A stretch of DNA of 64,000 bases from Adiantum capillus-veneris (lineage: Eukaryota; Streptophyta; Polypodiopsida; Polypodiales; Pteridaceae), in NCBI GenBank assembly GCA_014529385.2, contig CM043944.1:71129895-71193894 (forward strand). The letters run 5' to 3'. Positions 1 to 13,545 of this stretch are shown one piece after another; position 1 is the stretch's first letter; each line of letters opens with the position of its first letter. Below the pieces are notes generated by a model. The model was not told the origin of the DNA, did not search any database, and was given only the letters and a program-made list of their open reading frames with translations. A program made the translations under genes and the position numbers.

Positions 1-1805
<1,805 letters not shown>

Positions 1806-2849
1806 CTACAATAATTGCGTATCAATAGATGCAAAGAAAAAAAACATCTTAATGAATTGACAGCCTTGTTGTAACTGGACACAATCATGCTTGTCTAAAA
1901 TGATGTACAAACATACCATATATGCATAAATCATAGGTACGTGCAAGTTCCAAAATTGAATGATCAACCATACTGGCCAATCCATACTCTGAAACAAAAA
2001 TCCCAAATCTACTATGGTAATGCACCAAAAATTAAGGTCATGTACGATGGCCAGCTCATGCGTGATCATTGCTATATTGTTCCTGTGCGGACAGTGCTTC
2101 TGCTGGTGTGTCCCTAAGCAATTGAAATAGTGTTTTTGACACTTTGCCCTTTGAAACTCAGAGGTTGACAGTTGCTTTTTGATCATGTTGGCCAAAACCT
2201 TTGGATCTTGTTGTTGATGCATGTTGGAGAGTAGGACCCCTTGGGTTGTTGATAGTGACGCATATAATGCCGCCAGCATAGAGTGTATTAACTCTGTTAA
2301 TAATTCCACTTGAGTGGCCAATAATTGTACCCGTACGACTAACTTGCAAAAACGATCCTCAAAATTATGCAAGTCCTCAAAATTTTGCAAGTCTCAACGG
2401 GTGACATTTTCCTTGGCATCAGACAAGTTACTATCATCGTCATTCAGAATGTCTAACATGCTTTGTGGGGGAGAGGTAGAAAGTCTCCCCTTTTGCGTCC
2501 TTGTTGTTGTGCGGGTATCCTTTTTGAGACTACCCGGATGTGAGTCATCAAAAGGTAGAACATGTGTAGATTGTTCAAAATCAAACATATGCTGCATGTC
2601 AATGTCCAAATCGCATGGTAGCATGTGATATGCTAGCAAGAGAATAGAAGATACCTTATCTCCAAAGTGGTCGGATGAGAACAATTTGAAGCTATCATGC
2701 TTGGCTGTGCCAAGTAGAAATCGCCAACCGTTGGTGGTTATCTCCAAAATGATTGGATGAGAACAATTTGAAGCTATCATGCTTGGTCGTGCCATGTAGA
2801 AACCGCCAAAACTTGATGTCGATGTCAAAAACAAAGCCACAAAGATCAC
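1806..2849 (-). pseudogene. Unrecognised ORF with one internal stop
   Basis: One minus-strand frame stays open from 2849 to 1806 except for a single stop at 2394-2396, about 347 codons in all. I recognise no family. The first half is serine- and aspartate-rich and contains an 82 bp tandem duplication. The second half has a hydrophobic segment (WLIIQFW...YMVCLYIIL) that could be a membrane span or chance. There is no clear zinc finger, protease or reverse transcriptase motif. It lies just downstream, on the same strand, of the decayed Ty3 element at 3.1-7.1 kb, so it may be a retroelement accessory ORF. It may equally be fortuitous. Confidence 0.25.
2659..2822. repeat. 82 bp tandem duplication
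   Basis: The stretch beginning TCTCCAAAGTGG at 2659 recurs as TCTCCAAAATGA at 2741. The copies share GATGAGAACAATTTGAAGC and the following bases with a few substitutions. The period is 82 bp, not a multiple of three, so the second copy changes the frame of the surrounding ORF. Confidence 0.85.
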
Positions 2850-3065
2850 TTTGTTACTTTGGCGAATTGTTGTGAAAGCTTGTCAAAATCTCGTGAAGAA
2901 CTCGATAAGTGGCCAAGATCAAAGACAAAAGCCGTGCTTTGAATCTTCAATTGAATGAAAGTATCCCTTCTGTTGACGTTTGTTTAGGTTGACGGGGAAC
3001 TTATGGTTCCAAGGTACTTCAAGCTCCTAGCTGGAATTTTTTTTGCAGAAATTCGTCAAGCGTCG

Positions 3066-3199
3066 TGTTGGAATTAGGGTTGTAGGAAAACACACACAGC
3101 TTGGAGAAGGTGAAGGAAGCTCAAGGAACACAAGAGAGAGAGTATATTACTTAGTGTGCAATGGAAATATAGATAGCCCTAGAATTATGGGCGTATGTA
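3066..3199 (-). repeat. Fragment (3' end) of a Copia LTR
   Basis: Read on the minus strand, 3199 to 3066 matches the last ~130 bp of the 227 bp Copia LTRs at 50072-50298 and 55020-55246. Shared blocks include TACGCCCAT, AGGGCTATCTAT, CATTGCACACTAAGTAATA, CTTGAGCTTCCTTCA and the terminal CCCTAATTCCAACA. The 5' part of the LTR is absent. The adjoining sequence at 3200 and above is Ty3 reverse transcriptase coding sequence rather than Copia, so this is a chimeric junction. No primer-binding site follows the terminal CCAACA. Confidence 0.85.
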
Positions 3200-3204
3200 G
3201 GAGC

Positions 3205-4000
3205 TCAATTCGATGGTCATCATCCCCTCATTTTGGAGGTAAGTCCATAGGGATATCATCGATGAAAACATCTTGGAATCCATTTAGAAAAGTAGACAAG
3301 TCTAACTCTTCTTGATTCCTACCATTTTCATTTGATAAACCATTAGGGTCATTAGTGGATTCTTTGACAAAAATCATGTACGCAAAAATCGAGCTTTTCA
3401 TTGACTTATCAAAAGCTGGTGAATTTACAAGTGGTATAGTACCACCAGACTCATTAGCATCTATATGCATTTTCTTTCCCCTGAGGTGAAGTAGATTCTC
3501 CTTTCAGGGAACTTCATGTTGGCAGCCATGGGATCAAACCATGGTGCCCCTAGGATAGCATCCTCTTGTTGGAGAGGAGAGATGAAAAAGTCTTCTTTGT
3601 CGACATAGCTTTGGACATGAAGCCTCAACTTCCCAATCAAGGGAGTAACGAAGGCTTGCTGTTCCTTGAAAGCTGTGTCAGCCGCTGCTACAATATCTCC
3701 CATCTCAAAAGCTTGAATGCCCAACTTGGTGGCCAACTCCCTTGATATGAAGTTATGAGTAGAGCTAGGGTCAAACAAGATGAAGGCATCATGCTCCCTT
3801 ACCTTTCCCCAAGAATATGAGAGAGATGATCCTTTGCAATGAGCATCCTCTTTTGGAGCTTCGATGGTGGAAGCCCTAAGAGTCTCATTGCGAGCATTTT
3901 TCTTGGGGTAAGAACGATAGCCATGTCCTTACTCCCCACACTTAAAACACTTATAGTCCTTGCGAAAAGCTTCAAGCTCTTCATGAGAGAGTTTTTTTTA
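3205..4000 (-). pseudogene. Ty3 zinc knuckle, aspartic protease and RT start (remnant)
   Basis: The zinc knuckle region (minus strand, ~3955-3910) reads CFKCGE-stop-GHGYRSY. It keeps C-X2-C-X4-H but has a stop inside and tyrosine where the last cysteine should be. The protease (3778-3461) carries LFDPSSTHNFIS, the D-P-S-S/G-T-H-N/S-F active-site form of plant Ty3 proteases, and ILGAPWFD further on. An open frame at 3470-3228 then gives FLNGFQDVFIDDIPMDLPPK, the usual start of Ty3 reverse transcriptase. At least two frames are needed to read the whole stretch. The family call is good. The gene is not functional. Confidence 0.75.
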
Positions 4001-4141
4001 AACCTTTGTAAAGTCCCTTCTCCTTGGACCTATTGTTGTTGTTGTAGGAAGTGCCTTGGGAAGAATTTTGGGCATTGGTTTCCCCTTTGCATCATTTTTG
4101 TCTTTGTTTTCCATGGGTTTGACATTCCGTCTAGCCCCTTG

Positions 4142-5232
4142 TTAAAAATTGATGCGGGAAGCAACCATGGTGTGGTGGATTACTTCGGTGATAGAACCAG
4201 GACATTGGGAGTTTACATACTCGGCCATTTCTTTAGGTAATCTTGCACAAAATTGTTGCTTTTGCTCAGCAAAGTCTATCTTTTGGAAGACAGTAGCCTT
4301 GAGATTTAAATCCCAAAACTTGTCCACATATTTGTGAATAGACTCATATGAGAGAAGCTTCAAACTGCACCATTCGGTAAGTACTTTGTCCTTTGCATCG
4401 CTTGCAAGGTATTGCTTCATGATAGAAATTCATAGAGTTTTCCATGTCTTTGGGACTTCACCGTTTCCACGAAGGCTAGCCCACCATTGTTGAGCCAATT
4501 TTTGGAAGTGCATCGCTACATGGCATAGCTTGGAGGACTCTGTGAAGCCCTCGTCTCCAAAGGCTGCATCAAACTATTGGATGAAGGCCAATACTTTGTC
4601 GGTGGCACCAAAGGTGCCATCATATGTGAGAAAAGAGATACTCTTCCCTCCCTCTTTGATCTTCTTGAGGTTTTTTGATCTTCACCATGCAGGGTATGAT
4701 TTGCGATGTCCTCCCCTCTTGTATTCTCTAGGAGAATAGCCATAGCTTTCGTCGGGAGAGGAGGAAGGTGAAGAAGAAGGAGAAGAGGGTAACCTCTTTC
4801 TTGACCTTTTCTTCCTTTGTTTCCTCTCTTCCCTTTTAGAGTGACGAGGAGAAGGACTGTGATTTGACCGTTCCTCATGGGAGGAGTTGGCGATCATCTA
4901 AACCACCGTCTTCGTGGAGCCACATCTTCAAAGGAACTTAGGGATTCATTACTTTCTTGTTCTTTGGATTCCTCCTCTCGTATGGGAGAGTCTCTTCTTT
5001 TGGGGGTCTCATCAAGAGGCCTCCTAAGCTCTCTCTCCTCTTGGAGAGGAAGGGAAATCCCATAAGCATGAAGTTGTTGAGTAACATCGGCTTGCAAAGT
5101 AGGGTTGCCCATAGCTTGATGCAACCTAGTAACAAGATAATTGACAAACATGGGGGCATCATCATTAGCACCTTCATGTGCAAAATCAAAGTTATCAATG
5201 TTCATTCTACTCTCTTGGTTATTGTCAGCCAT
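4142..5232 (-). pseudogene. Ty3 gag (remnant)
   Basis: The N-terminal part (5232-4894) starts MADNNQESRMN and is acidic, then rich in R, E and S. A frame change near 4895 leads into a basic serine/arginine-rich stretch (4897-4682) with runs of SSPSSS and KREERKQRKK. The capsid-like part (4420-4142) has the Retrotrans_gag pattern W.SLKLLSYESIHKYVDKFWDLN followed by FCARLPKEMAEYV. Gag builds the particle that packages element RNA. Frame changes and stops show it is dead. It lies directly downstream of the LTR and primer-binding-like site of the same element. Confidence 0.7.
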
Positions 5233-5627
5233 GCTAATTATACTTATGTGTTTACTTAGTGTATTCTTTGGAAACTCAAAACCTTAGTTGCTACTCCTCT
5301 TAGCCTTTGAAAATAAGTACTTAAGTATCTACACCCACAACTCAAATTGGTTAATTATAGAGAGTAGTGGGGTGGGTCTAACATAGAAGAATTGCAGAGG
5401 GATAGCTCCTTTCGGCCTTCTTATGGCTCAATAATGGTAAAGACGTAGGCAAGTCTAAAAAGATCCCATCATTAAGACCAAAGCTCCCAAGGTGTGCACC
5501 ATATCCCGCATACTGGGCTCAACAAAACGGATAATAGATCCCAGTCCCACTTACCCTAGTATAATTAACAAAATTAACCATTAATAGGCTACATAAGGAC
5601 CTATCTTCTTAAGCAAGAAAAGAGAAA

Positions 5628-5645
5628 CCAAATGATTTGACACCA
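5628..5645 (-). other. Degenerate primer-binding site
   Basis: Directly inside the LTR end (CCATTACA, 5654-5647) the minus strand reads TGGTGTCAAATCATTTGG. This resembles the initiator-Met primer site TGGTATCAGAGC with several changes. Its position two bases from the LTR is as expected. Confidence 0.5.
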
Positions 5646-5646
5646 A

Positions 5647-7077
5647 TGTAATGGAAATGGCCTATGAACTTTGAGAATAACGGAATTAAGAGAATTAGAG
5701 TGAGCATTTTTGTGAGGTTACTTTGAGAACATAGAGGGTGACCTTAATTAATGGTATCAACATGAACATAGTACTTAATTAACTTGGAATGAACAATACT
5801 TTTGCAAGAGAGAGAGTTAGAGATATAGTTGAGGACCAGATTTACTTGGAGCCGGTCCCCCCTCCAAAAGGCGTTTGTATTATAGATTCTCCCGATCAAG
5901 AGAGACTTGTTACAATACAATATTTGTGTTCCTTGTGACCTTGGTGATGCTATGAAGATGGAAAGCTTCATGTTTCACGAGATTAACATAAAATTTGCAA
6001 ACATCATTAACTATCCAAAGCCTCAGTCCCAAGGCCTCAAACAACTTCGAAGGTGGAGAGAGCTAGCGGGGAATGAGGGTAAGGAAGAGGAAGAAGAATC
6101 CTCCATAGGAGAAAGAAATAGTTCCTCACTTATCATCACTCTTCTTGCTTAGCATATCATAATAGCATAGTAATGAAGATGAAGAAGATGGCAAGCTGAA
6201 GCATTGAAGCATGGCTCTTGGTTGGATTTGGATTCCATAGCCAAGAGTGTTGGTGTAGGCTCTCCACTTCTCAACAAGCTTGGACAAGGAGATGGAGCTC
6301 TTGCATTTTGCACTCCACACAATGAGAGACTGTGTATGTGTGTGGGGAGATTATATCCCCCTCTCATGCTTGGTCCACACCTCTCTCTCTCTCTCTCTCT
6401 TGTATTATTTTATTATTTCATTTGGACATATGTCCTCTTTTTCCTCTTTGAGAAAAAGAACTTAATTATTTATTTTTATGTATTTAAATTCTCATTGGAT
6501 CCTTTTAAAACCTATCCAATAGTATTCAAACACATCATGAGGGCCACATGTGGAGGATCATTTGAACATGTGTCTTTTATGCTTATTAAGTCATTTGGTT
6601 GAATTAAATACTTCAAGGACTTAGTCAATCAAGCATGAAGACATTCATGCCTTTGAGAGTTATCTTTGAATTGAATACTTCAAGAACTTTAGTCATTTAA
6701 GCATGTGAGAAACACCTCAAGCTTTTAGGTAAGGTTCCCACTAACACTTAGCAAGCCAAAACAGGCACCTCATGCTTGGGTAGGATTCCCACCTCAAGGT
6801 CAGCCCTAGCTTGCCTAAGGTCAAAGGACTTTTGAACACTAACTTTTGGAGGTCTTTAATGAAGCTAACCCTATGGTTTTTAAGCTCCATAAGGTAGCAT
6901 TTCTCTTTAACATACCATCTCTCATTTGGACCCCTTTCAACCTTAGCCACGTGTTGAGACAGATCCATAAGCACATGTCTATATTTTAACCCTTGTTCCC
7001 GTTTATTCTCCCACATTAAATGATCAGTTTAATATGAGAAAACCATTTGGACTGGTTAGATATTAGATTTTATGACA
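5647..7077 (-). repeat. Ty3 LTR, 5' copy (1.43 kb)
   Basis: Read on the minus strand it begins TGTCATAAAATC at 7077 and ends CCATTACA at 5647, giving TG...CA ends with gag downstream. A second, partial copy of its first ~300 bp lies in the opposite orientation at 28637-28933 and begins at the same TGTCATAAAATC, which fixes the 5' end. A short CT microsatellite lies inside at ~6380-6400. Confidence 0.75.
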
Positions 7078-7517
7078 ACCCTCCTCCATGCAAGGGTTTA
7101 GAGGGCCGCGTAGCCAACGGAGCCTCGGTGCCGTAGAGTTGTCTGTCAAGTTTGTCTTAGTCGCCCGCTGTGGAGGGCGTAGGTGGAGCGGCCGCGGTTG
7201 CTGTCCGTTTACTGTCTCCTCGTACTGTGCACATAACTCCGTGCCTATCTTCTTTTTGCTGCACTGCGAGGGCGCCTGCAAATCGTGGGGAAGGAGATGC
7301 GCATTGCATGCACATGCAATCCGCTTTTCCCCTTTCCCAAGAATAGGTCGAATACCAATGAAAGGAAAGGACGAGAGTAATGCGTGTGCTAGTCTCCACC
7401 CAACCGTGCTATCTTATAGCCTCCCCCTAGCGAACACACTGTCCGACCGTGCCGGTGGCCTTGCTCGTAGGACCCATGTCCTTACAGTTTATCCTTTCTA
7501 ATACTCTATTTTTCCAG

Positions 7518-8260
7518 GTCTAATGAAAGAGATCATGACAAACTAAAAATAGAAGTTGACATGCCCGAGGATCTCATGACTGTCGAGGACGATAATCGTT
7601 TGCTTCAAATGAAGACACCGATAAAGCCCTACATTCTCAAGATGTTGCACTATGGCTATGATGTCGCGCTCAAGGACCTGTTAGATACAACGAACAATGA
7701 CGCAAGTGAAATCTTGGCAAGCTTCAAGAAACAATGCAATGACAAGCCACCATTAATTACAGAGCAAAAGTTGACATGGCAACACAACAAGGTTTACAAA
7801 GCAAGATTCGGAAGTTCTGATCCGTACGCTTTCATCAACATCGACAACCAACCCATAGGTCGCACTACCTTTAAAAAAATTTCACCAAATATCTCACTCA
7901 AATATATAGTCTAATATTCTCAAGTTCTAGCATGCAATCTTGCACTAATCCTATTTCCTTTTTCCTGCTTTTGTTGTGCAGAACAGGACAACAAGAGTCA
8001 AGTTCTACTGCTTGAGCAGGACACTCAACCCAACAAAAAACAACGGATATCGGATACCATCTACTCCATCACTTGCCGCTGAAATGGACGAAAGGACATA
8101 GGTGTCACAAACAATTACAAAAGAAGAAATGCAGAGCACACTCGACAACCACCTTCAAAAATGCGATCCGATGTTCTTCGCTACGAGCCATTCGATAAAA
8201 ACTTTAGTTTTGAAATACTTTCCGTCTGCAAGAATTTACATGTAGCACGTATACTAGAAA
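7518..8260 (+). CDS. Possible two-exon gene fragment, unrecognised
   Basis: An open stretch from an acceptor-like TTTTTCCAG (ending 7517) reads SNERDHDKLKIEVDMPEDL and continues to a stop at 7912-7914. It has an ordinary globular composition and no motif I know. A second acceptor-like TTTGTTGTGCAG ends at 7980 and is followed by another open stretch reading NRTTRVKFYCLSRT, which meets a stop after about 40 codons. I cannot fix the donor (ATAG/GTCGCAC near 7859 is one candidate) or the joined frame. It could be a captured or decayed gene fragment, or chance. Confidence 0.2.
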
Positions 8261-8446
8261 AAACATTCATCAGTAGACATAGTAATACAAGTTCCCTTGG
8301 ATATAATGTTCTGCGAGCTCATCCCCCTCACTGCAAGAAATACATGTTGTTTAAATAAAAAAGAAAGATCTAAGTTCTCCTTGCCACTGTCGTACATGTC
8401 TCATTGAAAGCCGATGTTTTCTCTGCTAACACAACATCCTGTTTCA

Positions 8447-8738
8447 CTCTTTCCTCAATTATTGTGCCCATAACCCATTTGCAAAATTCACATCAAGTAG
8501 ATTGGTTCATTACTTGAATACTCATATCAATCCCTATTATTTTATTTTTAAAGCAACCTCCCATAATAAAAAAACATAATAACAAATTTTCTCTCTTTCC
8601 TCAATTATTGTGCCCATAATCCATTTGCAAAATTCCAATAAGATAGATTGGTTTCATTAATAAAATACTTATATCAATCTCTATTATTTCATCTTGTATC
8701 CTCCCATAATAAAAAATAATAATAACAGTTTTAAAATC
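8447..8738. repeat. 146 bp tandem duplication
   Basis: CTCTTTCCTCAATTATTGTG at 8447 recurs at 8593. The following ~140 bp (GCCCATAA.CCATTTGCAAAATTC, then AGATTGGTT, then CCTCCCATAATAAAA) is shared with small differences. Two copies, AT-rich, no coding signal. Confidence 0.85.
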
Positions 8739-9167
8739 ATCCCTAAAATATCTATTGATTGAAGCACTAAACTCTACCTCCTCTTAAAAAAACGATAGCA
8801 TTTTCCAAATGTATATATCCCTTTCATGCAGTGCCACCATTGCCAAATTAGTCATGCTTCTGTTTCTTTCATTGCGCGATGTTAAATGTCAATTTGCATA
8901 TGTCCTGCTATATTCTATAGATGTTATATAGAGAGGCCCAGCAAGCAAGACTAGTTACATTGATTATCTAAGATCAATTTAACGAAAGGAGCAAGGCCAG
9001 CTATGCCATGTGCCCACATGTGATTGGCTAGCTTGCTAAATGAAAGTGGAGAGAGAGAGAGAGAGGAAGAGAGAGAGAGAGTGAAGAAAGCAGTGGCAAT
9101 GGTTTTTTAAAAAAGAGACTGAAAAACAAGCGGCCAGGCGACGTGATTGCGTTGTTATACTCCTCGC

Positions 9168-9170
<3 letters not shown>

Positions 9171-9242
<72 letters not shown>
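9171..9242. repeat. (GA)n microsatellite
   Basis: Thirty-six uninterrupted GA dinucleotides. A shorter, imperfect GA tract lies at ~9048-9081. Long SLSLSL or ERERER open frames across it are artefacts of the repeat. Confidence 0.97.
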
Positions 9243-9243
<1 letters not shown>

Positions 9244-9262
9244 GCAGATAGAGAGCAAGCAG

Positions 9263-9338
9263 TTGACATGCAGAGGTGACATAGAGCTGATTGGCGCAGA
9301 GCAGAGGCAGAGGCAATTGACATGCAGAGGTGACATAG
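9263..9338. repeat. 54 bp duplication
   Basis: TTGACATGCAGAGGTGACAT at 9263 recurs at 9317. The spacer is GA- and GCAGAG-rich. Confidence 0.85.
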
Positions 9339-9441
9339 ATTAGAGGTAATTCTTTTCATTTGTTTTTCTTTAATATCGTTTTGCTTTTCCATGTTGTTGC
9401 ACATCATCATCACTCCAGGCCGGGGAGAGGGAGAGAGAGGG

Positions 9442-9690
9442 GACTACTGCTGCACAATGTAATCACTCCAGGTCGGGCCTGTTAATATAGAATCTGCAGG
9501 CTCAGCCATTGCGTGAATCGTCATGAGGGAAGCTCGAACAGAGAGAGGACTATTGTTGCACAATGTAATCACTCCACGCTGGGCCTATTAATATAGAATC
9601 TGCAGGCTCAGCCCTTGCGTGAATCGTCATGAGGCAAGCTCGCACAGAGATAGTCGACTACTGCTGCACAATATCATAATTACTCCCTGC
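9442..9690. repeat. ~107 bp tandem repeat, about 2.3 copies
   Basis: Copies start at 9442, 9548 and 9656, each opening GACTA.TG.TGCACAAT followed by AATCACTCC. The first two also share AATATAGAATCTGCAGGC and TGCGTGAATCGTCATGAGG. The third copy is partial and runs towards the large GA tract at 9799. Confidence 0.85.
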
Positions 9691-9795
9691 TACACATCGT
9701 TTTGGTTGACTCCATGCCGGAGAGAAAAAATAAAAGACTGCTGCATTTTGGCAGGCCGGAGAACACTAGCTCACAGCATTTTGGCTCACTCCAGG

Positions 9796-9935
<140 letters not shown>

Positions 9936-9939
9936 ACTG

Positions 9940-10410
9940 CAGTCTGAGACACAAGATGCTGATATACACACAAAAATCAAGGTAAAAAAATTCATGCTGC
10001 AGTCTGGGACTCAAGATGCTAATATAGACACATATACAAGCTAAAAAAATTCACGATGATATTGTTAATCTAAGGCTGCTGAAAAGGGATGCTGTGCCTC
10101 TCTCCAGATGCAACCACCTATGTTTAAATTCATCTAGCTCTATGCAAGATGCTGATGCGAAGCAAGGGTCTCTGTCCATATGCAATCACCTACGCATGTA
10201 TCTTGAAGGAATGTGACTATACGCAAGATGTTGATATGGGCTTAAAAATTTACTCTGATATTATTAGTGAGGGACTGTTGTAAAACATTATTGTGCTTGG
10301 CAATGTCTTGATCGATATGTATGCCAAATGTGGTGCGCTTTGTAAATCAGAAAAAGTTCTTGAGAACCCTTTATCCAGAATGTCGTCTCTTGGAGTGCAT
10401 TGATCGCGGG

Positions 10411-10489
<79 letters not shown>

Positions 10490-13400
10490 ATGATAAGAAC
10501 TTAACTAATACAATCCTTGTCTAAGCCAATGTTTGGGTAAAAAAAAAAAAAAAGAGATCTAGGACCTCAATCACCTACGTGTGCATCTGGAAGGCATGCA
10601 CATTGTGTACGCAAGATGCTCATATGGACACACAAATTCTCGATGATATTGTTACTCTGAGGCTACTAAAAAGAGATGTCGTTTCTCGGCACTGCCTTGG
10701 TCACTGTGTATGCCAAATGTTGTGCACTTGAGAAAGAACAAAAAAGTGCTTGAGGAGCTTTTTATCCGGAATGTTTTCTCTTGGAGTGCATTGATTGTGG
10801 GATGTGTGTAACAGGAGTAGGCCAAAAAGCTCAAGGCTATTTACAGTGGATGCAAAGCAAGGGCCTCTCTCTAGATGCAATCACATACGTATGCATCTTG
10901 ACCTTCTGTACCAAGACACGAGGATTCATGCTGATATTCGCGATAGTGGGTAGCTTGAAACGAATGCATACTTGGAAAAATGTTGGTCAGTATGTATGTC
11001 AAGTGTTGTCAGTGCGCAACAAGTCTTTGACGAGCTTATCGTATGGGACATCGTCTTCTGGAACGCATTGATTGCAGGATATGCTCAACAGAGATGCAAT
11101 TGCATGCATCTTGAAGGCATGTGGCTCTACCCAAGATGTTGATATGGGCTTAAATATTTGCTATGATATTGTTAGCCAAGGGCTGTTGCAAAAATTGTCG
11201 TGCTTGGCAATGCCTTGCTCCACACACACACATTTTCTCTCGCAACACCCCCAAGCAAGCATCAATAAAGGCTAGACAAGCAAAATTGGAGAGACTGAGT
11301 CTTTCTTTTGTGAGCTCACTTAAAGACTGTGCTAAGGAGAAGTTATGTACCAAGGCAGTAATATTCCTGCTGATATTTGTGATTGTGGGTTACTTGAAAA
11401 AATGCATACTTGGGGGAAAATGTTGGTCAATGTGTATGTCAAGTGTGGTGCACCTATCAAGTCTTTGACAAGGTCAGTGTGCGGGATGTCATCTTGTGGA
11501 ATGCAGTGATCGCAGGATATGCCCAGACAAGGCTAGGAAATTGTGGGCTATTTTCAGCTGGTGCGTAGTAAGGGCCTATCTCTAGACGCAATCACCTACG
11601 CGTGTCATCTTAAAGGCATGCACATTGTGGCTCTACGCAAGATGCTGATATAGACACAAAAATTCACAATGATATTGTTAGTCTAAGGCTGTTGAGCGAG
11701 GGCCTCTGTCCATATGCAATCACCTGCACATGCATCTTGAAGGAATGTGACTCTACGCAAGATGTTGATATGAGCTTAAATATTTACTCTGATATTATTA
11801 GTGAGGGGTTGTTGCAAAAGATTGTTGTGCTTGGCAATGCCTTGGTCGATATGTATGCCAAATGTGGTGCGCTTTGTAAAGCACAAAAAAATCTTGAGGA
11901 CCTTCTATCCAGAATGTCGTCTCTTGGAGTGCATTGATTGCGGGATATGCACAACAAACGTAGGGCCAGAGAGCTCCAGGCTGATTTCAGCGATGGATGA
12001 AAAGCGAGGACTTCTCTCCAGGTGCAATCATATACGCGTACATCTCGAAGGCATGTGGCTCTGCAAGATACTGAGACGGGCATAAAAATTCTTGCTGATA
12101 TTGTTACTCATTGGCTGTTGAAAAGGGATATCGTGCTTGACAATGCCTTGGTTGACATGTTTGCTACATGTAGTGCCCTTAAGAGAGCACAAAAAGTGCT
12201 CGAGGAGCTTTCTGTTTGGAATGTGGTCTCTTGGAATGCACTAATTGAAGGATTTGCCACACAGGGGTAGGGCCAAAAAGCTCCAGTCTGTTTTCAGTAG
12301 ATGCGAAGCAAGGGCCTGTCTCCAAATGCAATCACTTATGTATGCATCTTGAAAGCATGTGGCTCTATGCAAGATGCTGATGTGGACACAAAAATTCACA
12401 ACTGTATTGTTAGTTAGAGGTAGCTAGTGAAAAAAGATGTTGTACCTCGCACTGCCTTGGTCGATATGTATGCCAAGCATTGATTGTGGGATACGCACAA
12501 CAAGAGCAGGGCTAGAAATCTCTAGGCTGTTTTCAGCGGATGCAAAGTGAAGGCCTTTGTCCATATGAAATCACCTACGCATGCATCTTGAAGGCATGTG
12601 GCTCTATGTAGGATGCCGATATGGGCTTCAAAATTCACTCTATATCATTAGTCTCGGGTGTTGCAAAAAAATGTCATTCTTCACAATGCCTTGGTCGATT
12701 TGTAAGGCAATTTGGTGTACTTTAGGGAGCACACAAAGTGCTCGAGGATATTCTTGTTTGGAATGTCATCTCATGGAGTTCAATGATTACGGGATATGCG
12801 CAACGAAAGCATGTCGAAGGCATGTGGCTCTACGCAAGATGATGATATGTGTATAAAAATTCACATTGATATTGTTAGTTAGGGAATGTTGAAAAAAATA
12901 TCGTTCATGGCATTGCCTTGGTTGATATGTATGCCAAATTTGGTGCACTTTAGAAAGCATAGAAAGTGCTTGAGGAGATTTCCGTTTCGAACATCCTCTC
13001 TCGGACTGTATGGATTGTGGGATATGCACAACAGGACCAGGTCAAAAATCTTTACGATGTTTTCAGCCGATGCAAATCAAGGGCCTCTCTCCTGATGCAA
13101 TCAAGCACGCGTGCATCTTGAAAGCATGTGGCTCTATGCAATGTTGGTATGGACATAAAAAATCAGGTTGATATTGTTAGTAAGGAGTCGTTGAAAAAGA
13201 TGTCGTGCTTGGCAATGCCTTGATTGACATGTTTGCTAAATGTGGTGCAGTTTAGAGAGCACCAAAACTGCTTGAAAAGCTTCCCATCTAGAGCTAGAAT
13301 GCACCGATTGCAAGATTTGCCCCACAGGGACAGTTTTTGGCTGATGCGAAACGATGGCCTCTCTCTTGATTGCAGGATTTGTTCCACAAGGGAGACGCCA

Positions 13401-13545
13401 AAACCTCTAGGCTGTTTTCAGCAGATGTAAATTGAGGGCTCTTGGAGAAAGATATCGTGCTTGGGGCTCTTGGAGAAAAATGTCGTGCTTGGCCGTGTTT
13501 TGATCGATATGTATGCCAGATGGGGTGCCCCAAAGACTGTGAGTT
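9940..13545 (+). pseudogene. Degenerate tandem array of PLS-type PPR sequence
   Basis: PPR proteins bind organellar RNA. This ~3.6 kb stretch is built from repeated PPR blocks in one orientation. Recurrent peptides are CILKACGSTQDVDMG (e.g. ~11108-11150), NALVDMYAKCGAL (~11836-11875), VLEELSVWNVVSWNALIEGF (~12190-12255) and PLSL.AITY. The DNA phrase CTTGAAGGCATGTGGCTCTA, with variants, appears at least nine times, near 10200, 11110, 11605, 11733, 12043, 12345, 12586, 12818 and 13118. Unit spacing is roughly 230-300 bp, about three PPR motifs. Every unit has stops or frameshifts, and a GA tract interrupts it at 10415-10487. The best stretch is 12022-12270. No start codon, transit peptide or E/DYW tail was found. 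This is a dead gene or array, not a working PPR protein. Confidence 0.85.
10415..10487. repeat. (GA)n microsatellite inside the PPR array
   Basis: Thirty-six GA dinucleotides sit just after a PPR unit ending SRMSSLGVH-like (10380-10400) and break the array. Confidence 0.97.

Larger units (their letters stand above)
3200..7077 (-). mobile_element. Decayed, 3'-truncated Ty3/gypsy element
   Basis: In minus-strand order I see a 1.43 kb LTR (7077-5647), a primer-binding-like site, gag (5232 to ~4140), a zinc knuckle (~3950-3910), a retroviral-type aspartic protease (~3790-3480), and the very start of reverse transcriptase (DVFIDDIP...LPPK, then HRIEL at ~3290-3205). The rest of pol and the 3' LTR are missing; the sequence jumps into a Copia LTR fragment at ~3200. 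Several frameshifts and stops show it is long dead. Confidence 0.75.

Noticed and set aside
7078-7501. GC-richer open frames on both strands near the Ty3 LTR border
   Set aside because: Overlapping frames without motifs; could be flanking host sequence but nothing supports a gene.
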